A DNA stretch of 64,000 nt from Ruegeria sp. AD91A (GCF_003443535.1 NZ_CP031946.1:930001-994000); one strand, 5' to 3'; positions 1 through 9,882 are shown, counted from the stretch's first letter. The notes: generated by a model not told the origin, from the letters alone. Translations and numbers: made by a program.

Positions 1-152
1 ACAACGGGTTGCCGGTAGCCGAAGTTCCCAAAGTCGATGCAGGGGCTGAACTGGCACGCCTTGGGCTGAACGACCACCTGTCCGCTCAGCGCTCAAACGG
101 TCTGCGGTCGATGATCGAACGCATCCGGCAGGTCGCACAGGAAAATGCCTGA
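1..152 (+). CDS. C-terminal 49 residues of an unidentified protein (5' end outside window)
   Basis: An open frame runs from the window edge to a TGA at 150-152 with alphaproteobacterial-looking codons. The visible residues are polar and helical, with the pattern GLPVAEVPKVDAG near the start and an Arg/Gln-rich tail ending QENA. No domain is recognisable in so short a piece. It converges with the DUF1638 gene, with one base between the stop codons. The neighbouring corrinoid-type genes make a one-carbon or methyltransferase link conceivable, but nothing in these residues shows it. Confidence 0.6.
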   Translation, partial: NGLPVAEVPKVDAGAELARLGLNDHLSAQRSNGLRSMIERIRQVAQENA

Positions 153-153
153 T

Positions 154-813
154 TCATCTTGGGCGGTTTGCCCAGTCTGATAACGTGTTTTCCAGATCGC
201 CGTAACCGGTGAACCGGCGTTCGAACTCCAGTCCCATTCGGTCTGCACATTCGCGGGCGCGTTGCGTCAGGTCCGGGCTGTCGATCTGGGCCTGATAGAT
301 CAGTTTGGTGTAATTCCCGAAATACATGTCACGCAGTTCCGGGTGGCGATCCAATCCAAGGGGCTTCCAGACAAAAGCGTCGAATTGCCGGGCCAGAAAA
401 TCTGTAAGATAGAAGGCCGTTGTTTCGTCTTCTCCACGGTCCTGAAAGGCCTGATTCCCTTCGAAGAAGGAATAGCAATGCGGTCCCTTCACCATTTCGA
501 CCCCCAGTTTCTCGCAGGCCGTTTGCAACAGACCTCCGGTCCCGCAATCGGCGTACACGACGTAGATCTTGTCAAAATTGCTCTGATGCTTGGCCACTGC
601 GTCTTCCACGGCCTGCGTGATCCGTTCCGGGTGAACGTGCAGGATCGCCGGCAGGCAGGTCAGTGCCATGTGATCCCAGCCATTTCGCGTTTTGATATCC
701 AGTATTTCCCGCGCAAGAGCGCCGCAAGCGATCAATAGGATGCTGCCCTTGCCCACATCGTCATAGCCCTTTGTGGTCAGGCTTGCATCATCTGGCAGAG
801 ATTCGTTTGACAT
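154..813 (-). CDS. DUF1638 domain protein
   Basis: The 219-residue protein has the hallmarks of DUF1638 (PF07796): a near N-terminal ILLIACGALAREI strand, an internal VVYADCGTGG motif and conserved Cys/His positions later on (residues about 25-190). The family has no assigned biochemical function, but its genes are commonly found beside corrinoid proteins and methylcobalamin-dependent methyltransferases, and one such corrinoid protein lies 1.3 kb away on the same strand. The ATG at 813 is preceded by an AAGGA ribosome site. I infer a role linked to corrinoid methyl transfer, not an enzyme activity. The family call is fairly secure, the role is not. Confidence 0.8.
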   Translation of the reverse strand: MSNESLPDDASLTTKGYDDVGKGSILLIACGALAREILDIKTRNGWDHMALTCLPAILHVHPERITQAVEDAVAKHQSNFDKIYVVYADCGTGGLLQTACEKLGVEMVKGPHCYSFFEGNQAFQDRGEDETTAFYLTDFLARQFDAFVWKPLGLDRHPELRDMYFGNYTKLIYQAQIDSPDLTQRARECADRMGLEFERRFTGYGDLENTLSDWANRPR

Positions 814-890
814 CAGTTGGCATCCTTCGGGGCTGTTTCCATAGGAGGATGATTGCGGCCATTGGGCAAGCCCCGATCCGACATCTCATG

Positions 891-1928
891 TCAGGCCGCC
901 GACGCATGCGCCTCGAACGCCGCCAACAGGGGCCGGGCCAGCGGTCCGTACGCAGCGATGCCATTCAGCGACAGGTCCGGAAACAGCGACTGGATCTCTT
1001 GCCGTGCGGCAATGTCGAGACTGTTCCAGATTTGCGCGCCGGGGTGAAGGCTCTCGCTCAGGCACCCTTGTGCCCAGCGTAGCTCATGCTGGTCGAACAG
1101 CAAATGGATGTAAGTCACCATCCTTCCGGGTCGCAGAACGATGTCAGACCCATTCACGAGATGTTTGGCAGGTGCCAGTGCTTCGCAATGACCGGTATGT
1201 AGCTCAAGACGCCAATCCCTGATCAGCATGCGGTGCTGCTGCGACACCAGAAGATCGCGCGTGTTTCCAACCGCACCAGCTTTGAAAAGAACAGGCGCAT
1301 GCGGACCCGTTGCCTTGACGGATCGCCGCCCCATCCAGCGCAGGGTTTGCAGCCCATGATCATGGGTTTCGATACTGTCGCCAAGGGACAGGGTTTCAAT
1401 CGGCCGCTCGCCCAGATCAGTGCGGATCAGCGTACCGGGTGTAAAGCAGGGAACCAGGTCCCAATCCTCGCGACGGGCTGTCAGGCCTGAATACCGGTTT
1501 CCGGCAAGACTGTTGAATGTGATCGAGCGGACAGGGCCAGCCTCCAAAGCTGATTGGTCTGAATTGTCCGAGAATTCCGGCATCAGATAGGTGTTGCCAT
1601 CCACATCCTGCGCCACGACTGCGGTAATCTTGGTTGTTGATCCATCAAAATAGGTGATCGTGGCGTTGTAAATCGAAGTGCCATCGAATGTCTGCGGCGG
1701 CCCGCCATCGATCGAAAACCGATCATTGGTTGACATGTTGTTCATGTTGTAGATCGAACCCGGATTGCCGACCGCGCTCCAGGTGGCGCTGTCGTGAGCC
1801 AGCGGTTCGTCCGATCCGCCAAAGGTTCGCCCCACGAGCGCCGAGGCGTTCTCGGCTATGGTGTTGCCTTCGGAACTGTCGATATCGGCAAGATTGCCGA
1901 GCGAAATGACTGTGAACGTAGTTGGCAC
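891..1928 (-). CDS. Hint-domain (hedgehog/intein-like) protein
   Basis: The start is a GTG at 1928 with AAGGGGG five bases upstream. The 345-residue product has two parts. Residues 1-155 are an acidic, Gly/Asn/Asp-rich beta-type region. Residues 160-320 form a Hint domain that begins with C161 in CFTPGTLIRT, followed by a GDxxETHDHGLQ block and the LLVSQQHRMLI block typical of Roseobacter Hint_2 proteins. In hedgehog and intein proteins the first Cys starts an N-to-S acyl shift. Here there is no obvious C-extein splice junction, so autoprocessing or cleavage is more likely than splicing. No classic signal peptide is seen; such proteins are often linked to type I secretion, which is inference here. 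Confidence 0.8.
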   Translation of the reverse strand: MPTTFTVISLGNLADIDSSEGNTIAENASALVGRTFGGSDEPLAHDSATWSAVGNPGSIYNMNNMSTNDRFSIDGGPPQTFDGTSIYNATITYFDGSTTKITAVVAQDVDGNTYLMPEFSDNSDQSALEAGPVRSITFNSLAGNRYSGLTARREDWDLVPCFTPGTLIRTDLGERPIETLSLGDSIETHDHGLQTLRWMGRRSVKATGPHAPVLFKAGAVGNTRDLLVSQQHRMLIRDWRLELHTGHCEALAPAKHLVNGSDIVLRPGRMVTYIHLLFDQHELRWAQGCLSESLHPGAQIWNSLDIAARQEIQSLFPDLSLNGIAAYGPLARPLLAAFEAHASAA

Positions 1929-2026
1929 GAGACCCCCTTGGATTAGGATGCCTCGTTTTTTTGGACCCGATTTCGTTTAAAATCGGATTATCCTCATCGT
2001 CTGATGAAGAAACGCCCCTGAATCGA

Positions 2027-2054
2027 AAAGGCCGCCCTGGATCGGGCGGCCTTT
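2027..2054 (-). terminator. Rho-independent terminator of the corrinoid protein gene
   Basis: An 11-bp perfect stem (2027-2037 with 2044-2054) with a 6-nt loop lies 20 nt past the corrinoid gene stop and ends in a short T-rich tail on the minus strand. It separates that gene from the Hint-domain gene. Confidence 0.85.
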
Positions 2055-2074
2055 CAATCAGGATCTTACGGGTC

Positions 2075-2773
2075 TTACCCAGCCAGTTGATTGTGCTTGC
2101 GGCCAACAAATTCCTTGGCGGTTTCCACTGCAACAGCAGCGTCGCGGCAATAGGCGTCTGCGCCGATGGCCTTGCCGAACTCTTCATTCAGCGGTGCGCC
2201 GCCGACCAAAACGATATAGTCGTCGCGAACGCCTTGCTCGACCAACGTGTCGATGACCACTTTCATGTAGGGCATGGTGGTGGTCAGCAGGGCGGACATA
2301 CCCAGGATATCGGGTTGTTCATTTTCCAGCGCTTCCAGATAGTTTTCGACCGGGTTGTTGATTCCCAGATCGACAACTTCGAAGCCTGCGCCTTCCATCA
2401 TCATCGACACAAGGTTTTTGCCGATGTCGTGGATGTCGCCCTTTACGGTGCCGATGACCATCTTGCCGACGCGCGGTGCGCCGGTTTCTGCCAACAACGG
2501 CTTGAGGATGAACATGCCGCCTTTCATGGCGTTCGCAGCCAGCAGAACCTCGGGCACGAACAGGATGCCGTCGCGGAAGTCATGGCCCACGATGGTCATG
2601 CCACCGACCAGAGCCTTGGTCAGAATGTCATAAGGCGTCCATCCCCGTTCCAGCAGGATATTGGTGGCTTCTTCGATCTCTTCCTTCAGGCCGTCATAGA
2701 GATCGTCGAACATCTGCTCGACCAGTTCGTCGTCATTCAGTTCGGACAGGACGATGTCTTCTTCGTCGGACAT
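2075..2773 (-). CDS. Corrinoid (B12-binding) methyltransferase protein, MtbC/MttC-like
   Basis: The 232-residue protein has an N-terminal helical B12-cap domain (about 15-95) followed by a Rossmann-type cobalamin domain (about 103-225). The base-off binding motif GDIHDIG is at 112-118, with H115 as the lower cobalt ligand, and VGGAP lies near the end. Proteins of this build carry methyl groups between a substrate-specific methyltransferase and tetrahydrofolate or another acceptor. The start chosen is the ATG at 2773, preceded by AGGGA; an upstream in-frame ATG at 2845 would add 24 unlikely residues. A GGGCC hairpin sits in the leader (about 2790-2810). The nearest likely partners are the DUF1638 gene and, far away, the MttB-family gene at 29-30.6 kb. 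Confidence 0.9.
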   Translation of the reverse strand: MSDEEDIVLSELNDDELVEQMFDDLYDGLKEEIEEATNILLERGWTPYDILTKALVGGMTIVGHDFRDGILFVPEVLLAANAMKGGMFILKPLLAETGAPRVGKMVIGTVKGDIHDIGKNLVSMMMEGAGFEVVDLGINNPVENYLEALENEQPDILGMSALLTTTMPYMKVVIDTLVEQGVRDDYIVLVGGAPLNEEFGKAIGADAYCRDAAVAVETAKEFVGRKHNQLAG

Positions 2774-2984
2774 GGGGTATTCCCTGTGCTGGGCGGGCCA
2801 TCGGCCCGTGGTGGCATTTTTTCCGTTTTGGCCAAAACGTCGCATCCTGACTGTGACGATTGCGACGTCGGTCGTTTCGGGACCGACCTATAAGACAAAA
2901 AATGGGGTGGCTCGATAGAAAAGTCTGCAAGATTATCCTGTATTCCCTTCATCTCGTTCTCTTTGGCTGGAGATTTGGGATTGC

Positions 2985-3013
2985 TTGCGCAAACCCTTTA
3001 GTGTGCCTATGTT
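2985..3013 (+). promoter_or_regulatory. Candidate sigma-70 promoter of the radical SAM gene
   Basis: TTGCGC (2985-2990) and TATGTT (3008-3013) are spaced by exactly 17 nt, placing a start site near 3020, directly before the LexA-type box and 28 nt before the ATG. Confidence 0.5.
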
Positions 3014-3021
3014 CGAGATGA

Positions 3022-3036
3022 GAACGAATAGCGAAC
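3022..3036 (-). promoter_or_regulatory. LexA box (GTTC-N7-GTTC) upstream of the radical SAM gene
   Basis: The minus strand reads GTTC-GCTATTC-GTTC, a perfect match to the alphaproteobacterial LexA direct repeat. A further GTTC at 3011-3014 adds a third half-site with the same 7-nt spacing in inverted orientation. The box overlaps the inferred transcription start and ends 11 nt before the start codon. The same motif lies upstream of lexA in this window. Confidence 0.7.
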
Positions 3037-3047
3037 AAGTGAATGTT

Positions 3048-4115
3048 ATGAGTGCAACGCAACCAATCAAGGCAAGAGGCGCAGCGTCGAACGAATCTGG
3101 TCGGTTCGAACGCTTCGCCACCGAGGCAATTGATGACGGATGGGATAACGCCGAGGCACTGCCATTTCTTCGAACCGAGACGCGTGAAGAGTTTGCTTGC
3201 AGCGCTATTACCTACAACAAATCCCCCGATTTGCCCTTCGATCGTTCGATCAACCCGTATCGAGGGTGTGAACATGGCTGCGTTTACTGCTTTGCGCGGC
3301 CAAGCCACGCCTATCTGGGCCTGTCTGCCGGTTTGGATTTTGAAACGCGTCTGATCGCGCGGCCCAACATGAGCAGTGTTCTGCGCAAGGAATTGTCCGC
3401 CAAGTCTTACAAAGTGGCACCGCTTGCAATTGGTACAAATACAGACCCGTATCAGCCGATTGAGAAAAAGCATATGATTACAAAAGCATGTCTTGAGGTG
3501 CTGCGTGAATTTAACCATCCGGTTGCAATCGTCACCAAAGGAGCTCTGATTGAGCGCGATCTTGAGTTGCTCGCCGACATGGCCGGTCGGGGGCTGGTGC
3601 GCGTTGGTATTTCACTGACCACTCTGGACGCTGACCTTTCCCGCCGCATGGAGCCTCGGGCGCCGTCACCGCCTCGTCGTTTGCGTGTGATCAGGGCACT
3701 GAACGAAGCCGGTGTTCCGGTGCGTGTGATGACGTCACCCATTGTGCCTGGACTGACGGATCATGAACTGGAAAACCTGTTGGAAGCCGGAAAAGAAGCC
3801 GGTGCAGATGCCGCCAGCTGGATCATGTTGCGCTTGCCGCGTGAGGTTTCGCAGCTTTGGCAGGACTGGCTGGCCGGCCATGAGCCCTCAAGAGCGGAAA
3901 AGATCATGTCCAAACTGCGGGAAATGCATGGTGGGCGGGATTACGATCCGCGTTGGGGTCACAGAATGCGGGGCGAGGGTGAGTACGCGGGAATCATCGC
4001 TCAAAGGTTTTCGAAGTCCTGCAAGCGTCTGGGGTTGTCCGTAAAGTCGGCCCCGTTGCGCTGCGACCTGTTTGCGGTGCCACCGCAGCCCGGAGATCAG
4101 ATGAGCCTGTTCTGA
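3048..4115 (+). CDS. Radical SAM protein, PA0069 / SplB-like family
   Basis: Counting from the ATG at 3048, the 355-residue protein has a CxxxCxxC cluster motif (C74, C78, C81 in YRGCEHGCVYCFARP) that binds the 4Fe-4S cluster used to cleave S-adenosylmethionine. TNTDPYQPIE and VTKGALIERD follow, as in the PA0069 family related to spore photoproduct lyase. An upstream ATG at 2985 lies inside the inferred promoter, so it is rejected. The true substrate is unknown; family resemblance and the LexA box suggest DNA damage repair, as inference. The gene stands alone on its strand, convergent with gltA. Confidence 0.85.
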   Translation: MSATQPIKARGAASNESGRFERFATEAIDDGWDNAEALPFLRTETREEFACSAITYNKSPDLPFDRSINPYRGCEHGCVYCFARPSHAYLGLSAGLDFETRLIARPNMSSVLRKELSAKSYKVAPLAIGTNTDPYQPIEKKHMITKACLEVLREFNHPVAIVTKGALIERDLELLADMAGRGLVRVGISLTTLDADLSRRMEPRAPSPPRRLRVIRALNEAGVPVRVMTSPIVPGLTDHELENLLEAGKEAGADAASWIMLRLPREVSQLWQDWLAGHEPSRAEKIMSKLREMHGGRDYDPRWGHRMRGEGEYAGIIAQRFSKSCKRLGLSVKSAPLRCDLFAVPPQPGDQMSLF

Positions 4116-4193
4116 GGTCATGCGCCCCAATTTATTGTGCTGCCTTACGATTGAATACCGTTTTTCGAACTTCCATTGCTCTAACCCCCAAAA

Positions 4194-4220
4194 AAAGGCC
4201 CCGGTTGAACCGGGGCCTTT
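4194..4220 (-). terminator. Rho-independent terminator of gltA
   Basis: An 11-bp perfect GC-rich stem (4194-4204 with 4210-4220) with a 5-nt loop is followed on the minus strand by a run of T residues (complement of 4190-4196). It lies 26 nt past the gltA stop and may also serve the convergent radical SAM gene. Confidence 0.9.
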
Positions 4221-4245
4221 GGAATAGACTGCTTACATGCGCCAA

Positions 4246-5541
4246 TCAGCGATTTTCGATATCGACGTAATCGCGCAGTGTTTCGCCTAGATACAGTTGG
4301 CGCGGACGCCCGATCTTGTTCTGGGGATCTGCGATCATCTCTTTCCACTGGCTGACCCACCCAACGGTGCGCGACAGGGCAAAGATCGGCGTGAACATCG
4401 AGGTCGGGAAACCCATCGCTTCGAGGATGATGCCCGAGTAGAAATCGACATTCGGGAACAGCTTTTTCTCGGCGAAATACGGATCTTCCAGTGCTTCCTT
4501 CTCCAGCTCCTTGGCGACCTGAAGTTTCGGGTTGTTTTCAATGCCGAGAAGATCCAGAACCTCGTCTGCCGACTGCTTCATGACCTTGGCGCGTGGATCG
4601 AAGTTCTTGTAGACACGGTGGCCAAAGCCCATCAGGCGGAACGGATCATCTTTGTCTTTGGCCCGTGCGATATATTCGGGAATGCGATCAACAGTGCCGA
4701 TCTCTTCCAGCATTTCCAGGCACGCTTGGTTGGCGCCACCGTGGGCAGGACCCCAAAGGCAGGCAACACCGGCGGCGATACAGGCAAACGGGTTCGCGCC
4801 CGACGACGAGGCCAGACGTACTGTAGATGTCGAAGCATTCTGCTCGTGATCCGCGTGCAGGGTCAAAATCCGGTCCATGGCGCGGCTGAGGATCGGGTTG
4901 ACCTCATATTCCTCGGCAGGAACGCTGAAGCACATGCGCAGGAAGTTAGACGCATAGTCCAGATCATTGCGCGGATATACGAAGGGCTGACCTGTATGGT
5001 ATTTGTATGCCCACGCAGCAATTGTCGGCATCTTGGCGATCAGACGATGCGATGCAATTTCACGCTGCCGCGGGTCGGCGACATCAGTTGAATCATGATA
5101 AAAGGCCGACATCGCGCCGACTACACCAACCATGATGGCCATCGGATGTGCGTCACGACGGAAACCACGATAGAAATACTGCATCTGTTCGTGCAGCATG
5201 GTGTGTCGGGTGATCGTGGTTTCGAACTTCTCCAGATCCTTCGCCGCCGGCAGCTCTCCGTACAACAGAAGATAGCAGACCTCGAGGAAGTGCGATTTCT
5301 CGGCCAGTTGGTCGATCGGATAACCGCGGTGCAGCAGCTCGCCTTTTTCGCCGTCGATATAGGTGATGGTGCTGTCGCAGCTTGCTGTCGAAGTGAAGCC
5401 GGGGTCGTAGGTAAAAACGCCAGCCTGGCTATATAGTTTTCGAATATCAATGACATCCGGACCAGCGGTCGGAGAATGAATAGGCAACTCATACTCTTTG
5501 CCGTGAACGGTCAGAGTGGCTGTTTTGTTGCTTTCAGTCAT
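4246..5541 (-). CDS. gltA: Citrate synthase
   Basis: The 431-residue protein matches type II citrate synthase along its length: [19 protein letters not shown] at the N-terminus, [43 protein letters not shown] and [14 protein letters not shown], which hold the catalytic His and Asp region. It condenses acetyl-CoA with oxaloacetate to start the TCA cycle in the cytoplasm. The start at 5541 is preferred over an in-frame ATG at 5562 because GAAGGG lies just before it. gltX is upstream on the same strand, separated by a hairpin; a terminator follows. Confidence 0.97.
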   Translation of the reverse strand: MTESNKTATLTVHGKEYELPIHSPTAGPDVIDIRKLYSQAGVFTYDPGFTSTASCDSTITYIDGEKGELLHRGYPIDQLAEKSHFLEVCYLLLYGELPAAKDLEKFETTITRHTMLHEQMQYFYRGFRRDAHPMAIMVGVVGAMSAFYHDSTDVADPRQREIASHRLIAKMPTIAAWAYKYHTGQPFVYPRNDLDYASNFLRMCFSVPAEEYEVNPILSRAMDRILTLHADHEQNASTSTVRLASSSGANPFACIAAGVACLWGPAHGGANQACLEMLEEIGTVDRIPEYIARAKDKDDPFRLMGFGHRVYKNFDPRAKVMKQSADEVLDLLGIENNPKLQVAKELEKEALEDPYFAEKKLFPNVDFYSGIILEAMGFPTSMFTPIFALSRTVGWVSQWKEMIADPQNKIGRPRQLYLGETLRDYVDIENR

Positions 5542-5598
5542 GGTTGTCCCTTCTTCATTCATGCGTACGCCAGAGAAACCTCCGGTGATACGGGCAAC

Positions 5599-5620
5599 GA
5601 CTGCGCGTGGACGCGCAGTC
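5599..5620 (-). terminator. Hairpin between gltX and gltA
   Basis: A 9-bp perfect stem (5599-5607 with 5612-5620) with a TGGA/TCCA loop lies 43 nt past the gltX stop and 58 nt before the gltA start. There is no clear T-tract, so it could be a weak terminator, an attenuator or an mRNA-processing element. Confidence 0.5.
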
Positions 5621-5662
5621 CGGGTGTTAGCGGAGCAGCGTTACCCGTTTATGAAACTTGGG

Positions 5663-7063
5663 TTATTTCGCTGCTTCAGAAAGCCGCGCCAGGGTTTCTT
5701 CCCGTCCTAGCACAAGCATCATGTCAAAAACCGAAGGCGTAACGGCACGACCCGCCAGAGCGGCCCTCAGCGGACCGGCCAGCTTGCCGAACTTGAGCTC
5801 CTTTGACTCGGCAAAGGAATTCAGGGCCTCCTCCAGTTCGTTCCGCGACCAGCTAGCATTTTGCAGATGCGGCGTCAATTCCGTCAGTATACCATCGGAT
5901 ACAGATGCCAGTGCCTTTGCTGCCTTTTCATCCGGAATGATTGGTCGACTTGTCAATACAAAATGAGCCTTTTCAATCAGTTCTGGGAAGGTTTTGGCCC
6001 GATCCTTGAGGCAATACATCGCACGTTCCAGATCACTGGATTGTGTTTCCGTAAGGGGCTTCAGATCTGCTGCGGTCAGATATGCCTCGATCTCCTGCCG
6101 CAGCGCAGCATCATCCGAGATTGCGATGTGCTGTCCACACAGGTTTTCAAGCTTTTTCAGATCGAACCGCGCGGGGCTCTTGCCGATCCCATCCAGATCG
6201 AACCATTCCTTTGCCTGTTCATCTGTGAAAAACTCGTCGTCACCATGGCTCCAGCCCAGCCGGGCCAGATAATTTCGCATTCCGGCGGCGGGATAACCCA
6301 TGGCCTGATATTCCTGCGCCCCAAGTGCACCGTGGCGTTTGGACAGTTTCTTGCCATCAGGCCCGTGAATCAGCGGGATATGTGCCCAGACCGGAACGTC
6401 CCAGCCCATTGCTTCGTATATCATCATCTGCCGCGCGGCATTGTTGAGGTGATCGTCACCGCGGATCACGTGGGTAACACCCATATCGTGATCGTCCACA
6501 ACCACTGCCAGCATGTAGACGGGTGTTCCGTCCGACCGCAGAAGGATCATGTCATCCAACTGATCATTGTGAATGCTCACGTCGCCCTGAACCTGGTCGC
6601 GGATCACGGTCGACCCGTCCTGAGGCGCCTTGATGCGAATAGCAAAAGGCGCGTCCGGATGTGTCGAAGGATCGGCGCCTCGCCACGGGCTGCGGAACAG
6701 GGTTGATTTCCCTTCAGCCCGTGCTTGTTCACGGAATGCAGCGATTTCATCCTGTGTCGAGAAACATTTGTATGCTTTGCCCTCGGCCAGCAACTGATGC
6801 GCGATTTCGGCGTGACGGGCAGCCCCTTCGAATTGGCTGATGACATCGCCATCGTGGTCCAGTCCAAGCCATCCCATGCCCTGAAGGATCGCGGCGGTCG
6901 CTTCAGGCGTTGAGCGTTCGCGGTCCGTGTCTTCGATCCGAAGCAGGAACTTGCCGCCACGCCCGCGCGCATAAAGCCAATTGAACAACGCGGTCCGCGC
7001 GCCGCCGATATGCAGGAAACCGGTGGGCGAGGGGGCAAAACGAGTGACGACCTGGTCGGACAT
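5663..7063 (-). CDS. gltX: Glutamyl-tRNA synthetase
   Basis: The 466-residue class I synthetase starts [21 protein letters not shown], carrying the HIGH-type signature (HIGG), and has the KMSKS-type loop as KLSKRHG. It charges tRNA-Glu, and in many alphaproteobacteria a GluRS also makes Glu-tRNA-Gln for later amidation. The ATG at 7063 is chosen because the family signature follows within ten residues; the open frame extends 39 codons upstream with no family resemblance. The gene is divergent from comEC, with a 78-nt shared promoter region. Confidence 0.95.
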   Translation of the reverse strand: MSDQVVTRFAPSPTGFLHIGGARTALFNWLYARGRGGKFLLRIEDTDRERSTPEATAAILQGMGWLGLDHDGDVISQFEGAARHAEIAHQLLAEGKAYKCFSTQDEIAAFREQARAEGKSTLFRSPWRGADPSTHPDAPFAIRIKAPQDGSTVIRDQVQGDVSIHNDQLDDMILLRSDGTPVYMLAVVVDDHDMGVTHVIRGDDHLNNAARQMMIYEAMGWDVPVWAHIPLIHGPDGKKLSKRHGALGAQEYQAMGYPAAGMRNYLARLGWSHGDDEFFTDEQAKEWFDLDGIGKSPARFDLKKLENLCGQHIAISDDAALRQEIEAYLTAADLKPLTETQSSDLERAMYCLKDRAKTFPELIEKAHFVLTSRPIIPDEKAAKALASVSDGILTELTPHLQNASWSRNELEEALNSFAESKELKFGKLAGPLRAALAGRAVTPSVFDMMLVLGREETLARLSEAAK

Positions 7064-7141
7064 AGTGGGGATTAACCTTTTGGTAACCGTATCTGGCATA
7101 GTTTGACGCCTGTCTAACGAGCCCGAAGGACGGGGGCAACC

Positions 7142-9190
7142 ATGCGTGTTCTTGCACGGGTCGAGGCCGCGCTGCTGCATCAGACAGGGTACCTGTTCCC
7201 CTGGACGCCGGTTTTGCTGGCAACGGGGATTGGTCTGTATTTCGGCGTCCGCGTCGAGCCGGATTGGTCAGTTTATTCTGGCCTTGCCTGTCTTGGAATC
7301 GCTCTTGTCGCCTTGTGCCGCCGGCTGCCACCGGGGGTGGGAACGTTGGCAATCGGGGGGGCGCTGATCACTGCAGGTTTCATTCTTGCAGGCGTTCGCG
7401 CCCATATGGTGGCAGAGCCGGTTCTGTCGTGGCGATATTATGGCCCTGTCGAGGGGAGGGTCGTCGCCATGGATCGGTCTGCCTCGGATGCGTTGCGGTT
7501 GACGCTTGATCAGGTACGTATAGGGGATGTACCTCAGGAGCGCAGGCCGCAGCGCATCCGTCTTTCCGTTCATGGTCCGGCGGGCACTATCGCTCCGGGG
7601 CAGCGCATTATGACCACGGGTCATCTTTCGCCGCCGCAAGGCCCGGTAGAGCCCGGAGGGTTCGACTTTCGCCGCCATGCCTGGTTTCAACGTTTGGGCG
7701 CGGTCGGCTATACCCGCGTCCCGGTCATGACCATCACACCAGCGACAGAGGGGATCGACGGCATTCGGGTCACTGCGATCCGCATGGCCATTTCGCAGCG
7801 GGTAAGGCAGATCCTGCCCAGAGAAATCGGTGGATTTGCCGCGGCCGTCACCACCGGAGATCGCAGTGGGATGGGGCAGGAGACGTTATCATCCTTGCGG
7901 GCTTCAAATCTGGCGCATCTGCTGGCCATTTCCGGGCTCCATATGGGGCTTTTGACCGGTTTCGTGTTCGTGGCTTGCCGATTGGGTCTGTCGCTGTGCC
8001 CTCCTGTGGCGTTGAGACTTCCAGTTCGGAAAGTGGCCGCTGTGCTCGCGCTTTGTGCCGCAACCCTTTATCTGTTGTTGTCCGGGGGCAACGTTGCGAC
8101 CGAACGCGCCTTTGTCATGGTCAGTGTGATGCTGGGTGCCGTGTTGATCGACAGACGTGCGATTTCGCTGCGTGCGGTTGCTGTTGCCGCAGTAATCGTG
8201 CTGGTTCTTCGACCCGAGTCGCTGCTGAGCCCCGGATTTCAAATGTCGTTCGCCGCAACCACAGCGTTGGTTGCAGTCTTCGGAGCGTTGCGAGAGGCAG
8301 GCCCGTTGCCCGGCCCAAACTGGTTGAAACCAGTCGTTGGCGTGGTGATGTCATCTGCAATTGCTGGTCTTGCGACAGCCCCCATTGGTGCGGCGCATTT
8401 CAATACGATGTCCCATTACGGTCTGCTGGCAAACCTGCTTTCCGTACCTGTCATGGGCCTTTTTGTCGTGCCCTCTGCCGTCATTGCCGCGCTTCTGGCC
8501 CCGTTTGGACTGGAGGCAATTGCCCTGACTGTCATGGGGTGGGCGTTGCATTGGATCATTACGGTTTCCGGCTGGGTGTCGCACCTGGAGGGCGCGCAGA
8601 GTTTTGTTGTCAGCCCGCCTTGGTACATCCTGCCCCTGGTCGCATTTGGCGCCTTATGGATGGCCTTATGGCAGGGAAAAGCGCGATGGGCCGGAGCAAT
8701 GCCTGTTGTCTTGGCATTTCTGCTTTGGAACTCGGGGCACAGACCGGATGTCCTGATTGCGGAAAACGGCGGATTGGTGGGCGTGATGACCGAAAAGGGC
8801 AGGGCCCTCAGCAAAAGCAAAGGAAGCGGGTTTGTCGCCGGTGTCTGGCTTGAAAATGACGGAGACGGCGTTGATCAGATTGAGGCGGCGCTCAGATGGC
8901 CGGACAGCAGCATCGTTCAACGATACCCGCTGAAGGACTATGAGATCATCCATATCACCGGAAAAAGGGCGGCGCAGGCGTTTGATGAATGTCGGGATAA
9001 CCAGATCATCATCTCGGCTGTTGCGCTTACCCTGCAAGGTTCGTGCGGGGTATTTGATCCGGAACGGTTGTACAAAACCGGCAGCCTGTCGGTTTCGAAC
9101 GGAAAGCTGACCTCAAGCGCAGACATGACCGGCCATCGGCTTTGGTCCCCAAAACCTGCCGGGGACCGTCATTTCAAGCAGGCTCAATAG
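7142..9190 (+). CDS. comEC: ComEC/Rec2-family DNA uptake channel protein
   Basis: The 682-residue membrane protein has an N-terminal DUF4131-like region (about 30-200) and a multi-pass competence domain (about 215-520) that includes the signature [14 protein letters not shown] and [14 protein letters not shown]. In competent bacteria ComEC carries single-stranded DNA across the inner membrane. The C-terminal 150 residues contain no HxHxDH metallo-beta-lactamase motif. The start has AAGGACGGGGG upstream. The 3' end overlaps the convergent lexA gene by 7 nt. Whether the organism is competent cannot be told from this window. Confidence 0.9.
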   Translation: MRVLARVEAALLHQTGYLFPWTPVLLATGIGLYFGVRVEPDWSVYSGLACLGIALVALCRRLPPGVGTLAIGGALITAGFILAGVRAHMVAEPVLSWRYYGPVEGRVVAMDRSASDALRLTLDQVRIGDVPQERRPQRIRLSVHGPAGTIAPGQRIMTTGHLSPPQGPVEPGGFDFRRHAWFQRLGAVGYTRVPVMTITPATEGIDGIRVTAIRMAISQRVRQILPREIGGFAAAVTTGDRSGMGQETLSSLRASNLAHLLAISGLHMGLLTGFVFVACRLGLSLCPPVALRLPVRKVAAVLALCAATLYLLLSGGNVATERAFVMVSVMLGAVLIDRRAISLRAVAVAAVIVLVLRPESLLSPGFQMSFAATTALVAVFGALREAGPLPGPNWLKPVVGVVMSSAIAGLATAPIGAAHFNTMSHYGLLANLLSVPVMGLFVVPSAVIAALLAPFGLEAIALTVMGWALHWIITVSGWVSHLEGAQSFVVSPPWYILPLVAFGALWMALWQGKARWAGAMPVVLAFLLWNSGHRPDVLIAENGGLVGVMTEKGRALSKSKGSGFVAGVWLENDGDGVDQIEAALRWPDSSIVQRYPLKDYEIIHITGKRAAQAFDECRDNQIIISAVALTLQGSCGVFDPERLYKTGSLSVSNGKLTSSADMTGHRLWSPKPAGDRHFKQAQ

Positions 9191-9882
9191 GTGCGGATCA
9201 GTCCGACCAACCTGCCTTGAACCTTGACCTTCTCGTCGGGCAGGACGCGCGTTTCATAGGCCGGGTTTGCAGCCTCCAGCGCGATTGCATTGCCGCGGCG
9301 GAAGTACCGCTTGAGGGTCGCTTCCTGATCTTCGACCAAGGCAACGACGATGTCACCGTTATCCGCGGTCGAGGTTTCCCGAATGACGACCACATCACCG
9401 TCATTGATGCCAGCGTCGATCATCGAGTCGCCGCGAACTTCCAACGCATAGTGCTGACCCTGTCCCGAAACCATGGGGCCAGGGACGGCCACGTGACGCG
9501 AAACATGGCTGATCGCTTCGATGGGAACACCGGCTGCGATCCGGCCCATGACTGGCAACTCCAGCGCGTCCACCGATACAGGTTCTACATTCGCAGGGCG
9601 AGGGCCCTTGGGCTTGTCGCCTTCGATAACGCGGGGCGTGAAGCCGGCCGTCGGCTCGCCGCCAAGGCTTTCGGGCAATTTCACAATCTCAATAGCGCGA
9701 GCGCGATGGGCAAGGCGGCGGATAAACCCGCGTTCCTCCAATGCGGTGATCAGCCTGTGAATGCCGGATTTCGACCGCAGGTCGAGAGCAGCCTTCATTT
9801 CATCAAAACTGGGCGGAACACCGTCCGCCTGCACGCGTTTGTGGATGAATTCCAGCAAATCCAATTGCTTCTTGGTCAGCAT
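9184..9882 (-). CDS. lexA: LexA repressor
   Basis: The 232-residue protein has an N-terminal winged-helix DNA-binding domain (1-65, [13 protein letters not shown]) and a C-terminal S24 autoprotease domain. The cleavage site is A117-G118 in GRIAAGVP, the nucleophile is S153 in GDSMIDAG and the general base is K191 in ATLKRYF. RecA filaments stimulate its self-cleavage, which derepresses the SOS genes. A perfect alphaproteobacterial LexA box lies 34 nt upstream of the start, which fits autoregulation. It is the last gene after trpG-trpD-trpC-moaC-moeA on the same strand. Confidence 0.97.
   Translation of the reverse strand: MLTKKQLDLLEFIHKRVQADGVPPSFDEMKAALDLRSKSGIHRLITALEERGFIRRLAHRARAIEIVKLPESLGGEPTAGFTPRVIEGDKPKGPRPANVEPVSVDALELPVMGRIAAGVPIEAISHVSRHVAVPGPMVSGQGQHYALEVRGDSMIDAGINDGDVVVIRETSTADNGDIVVALVEDQEATLKRYFRRGNAIALEAANPAYETRVLPDEKVKVQGRLVGLIRTY

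Noticed and set aside
1922..2893. 323-codon plus-strand frame opposite the corrinoid gene
   Set aside because: It crosses a strong terminator and mirrors the corrinoid gene, which carries the GDIHDIG motif.
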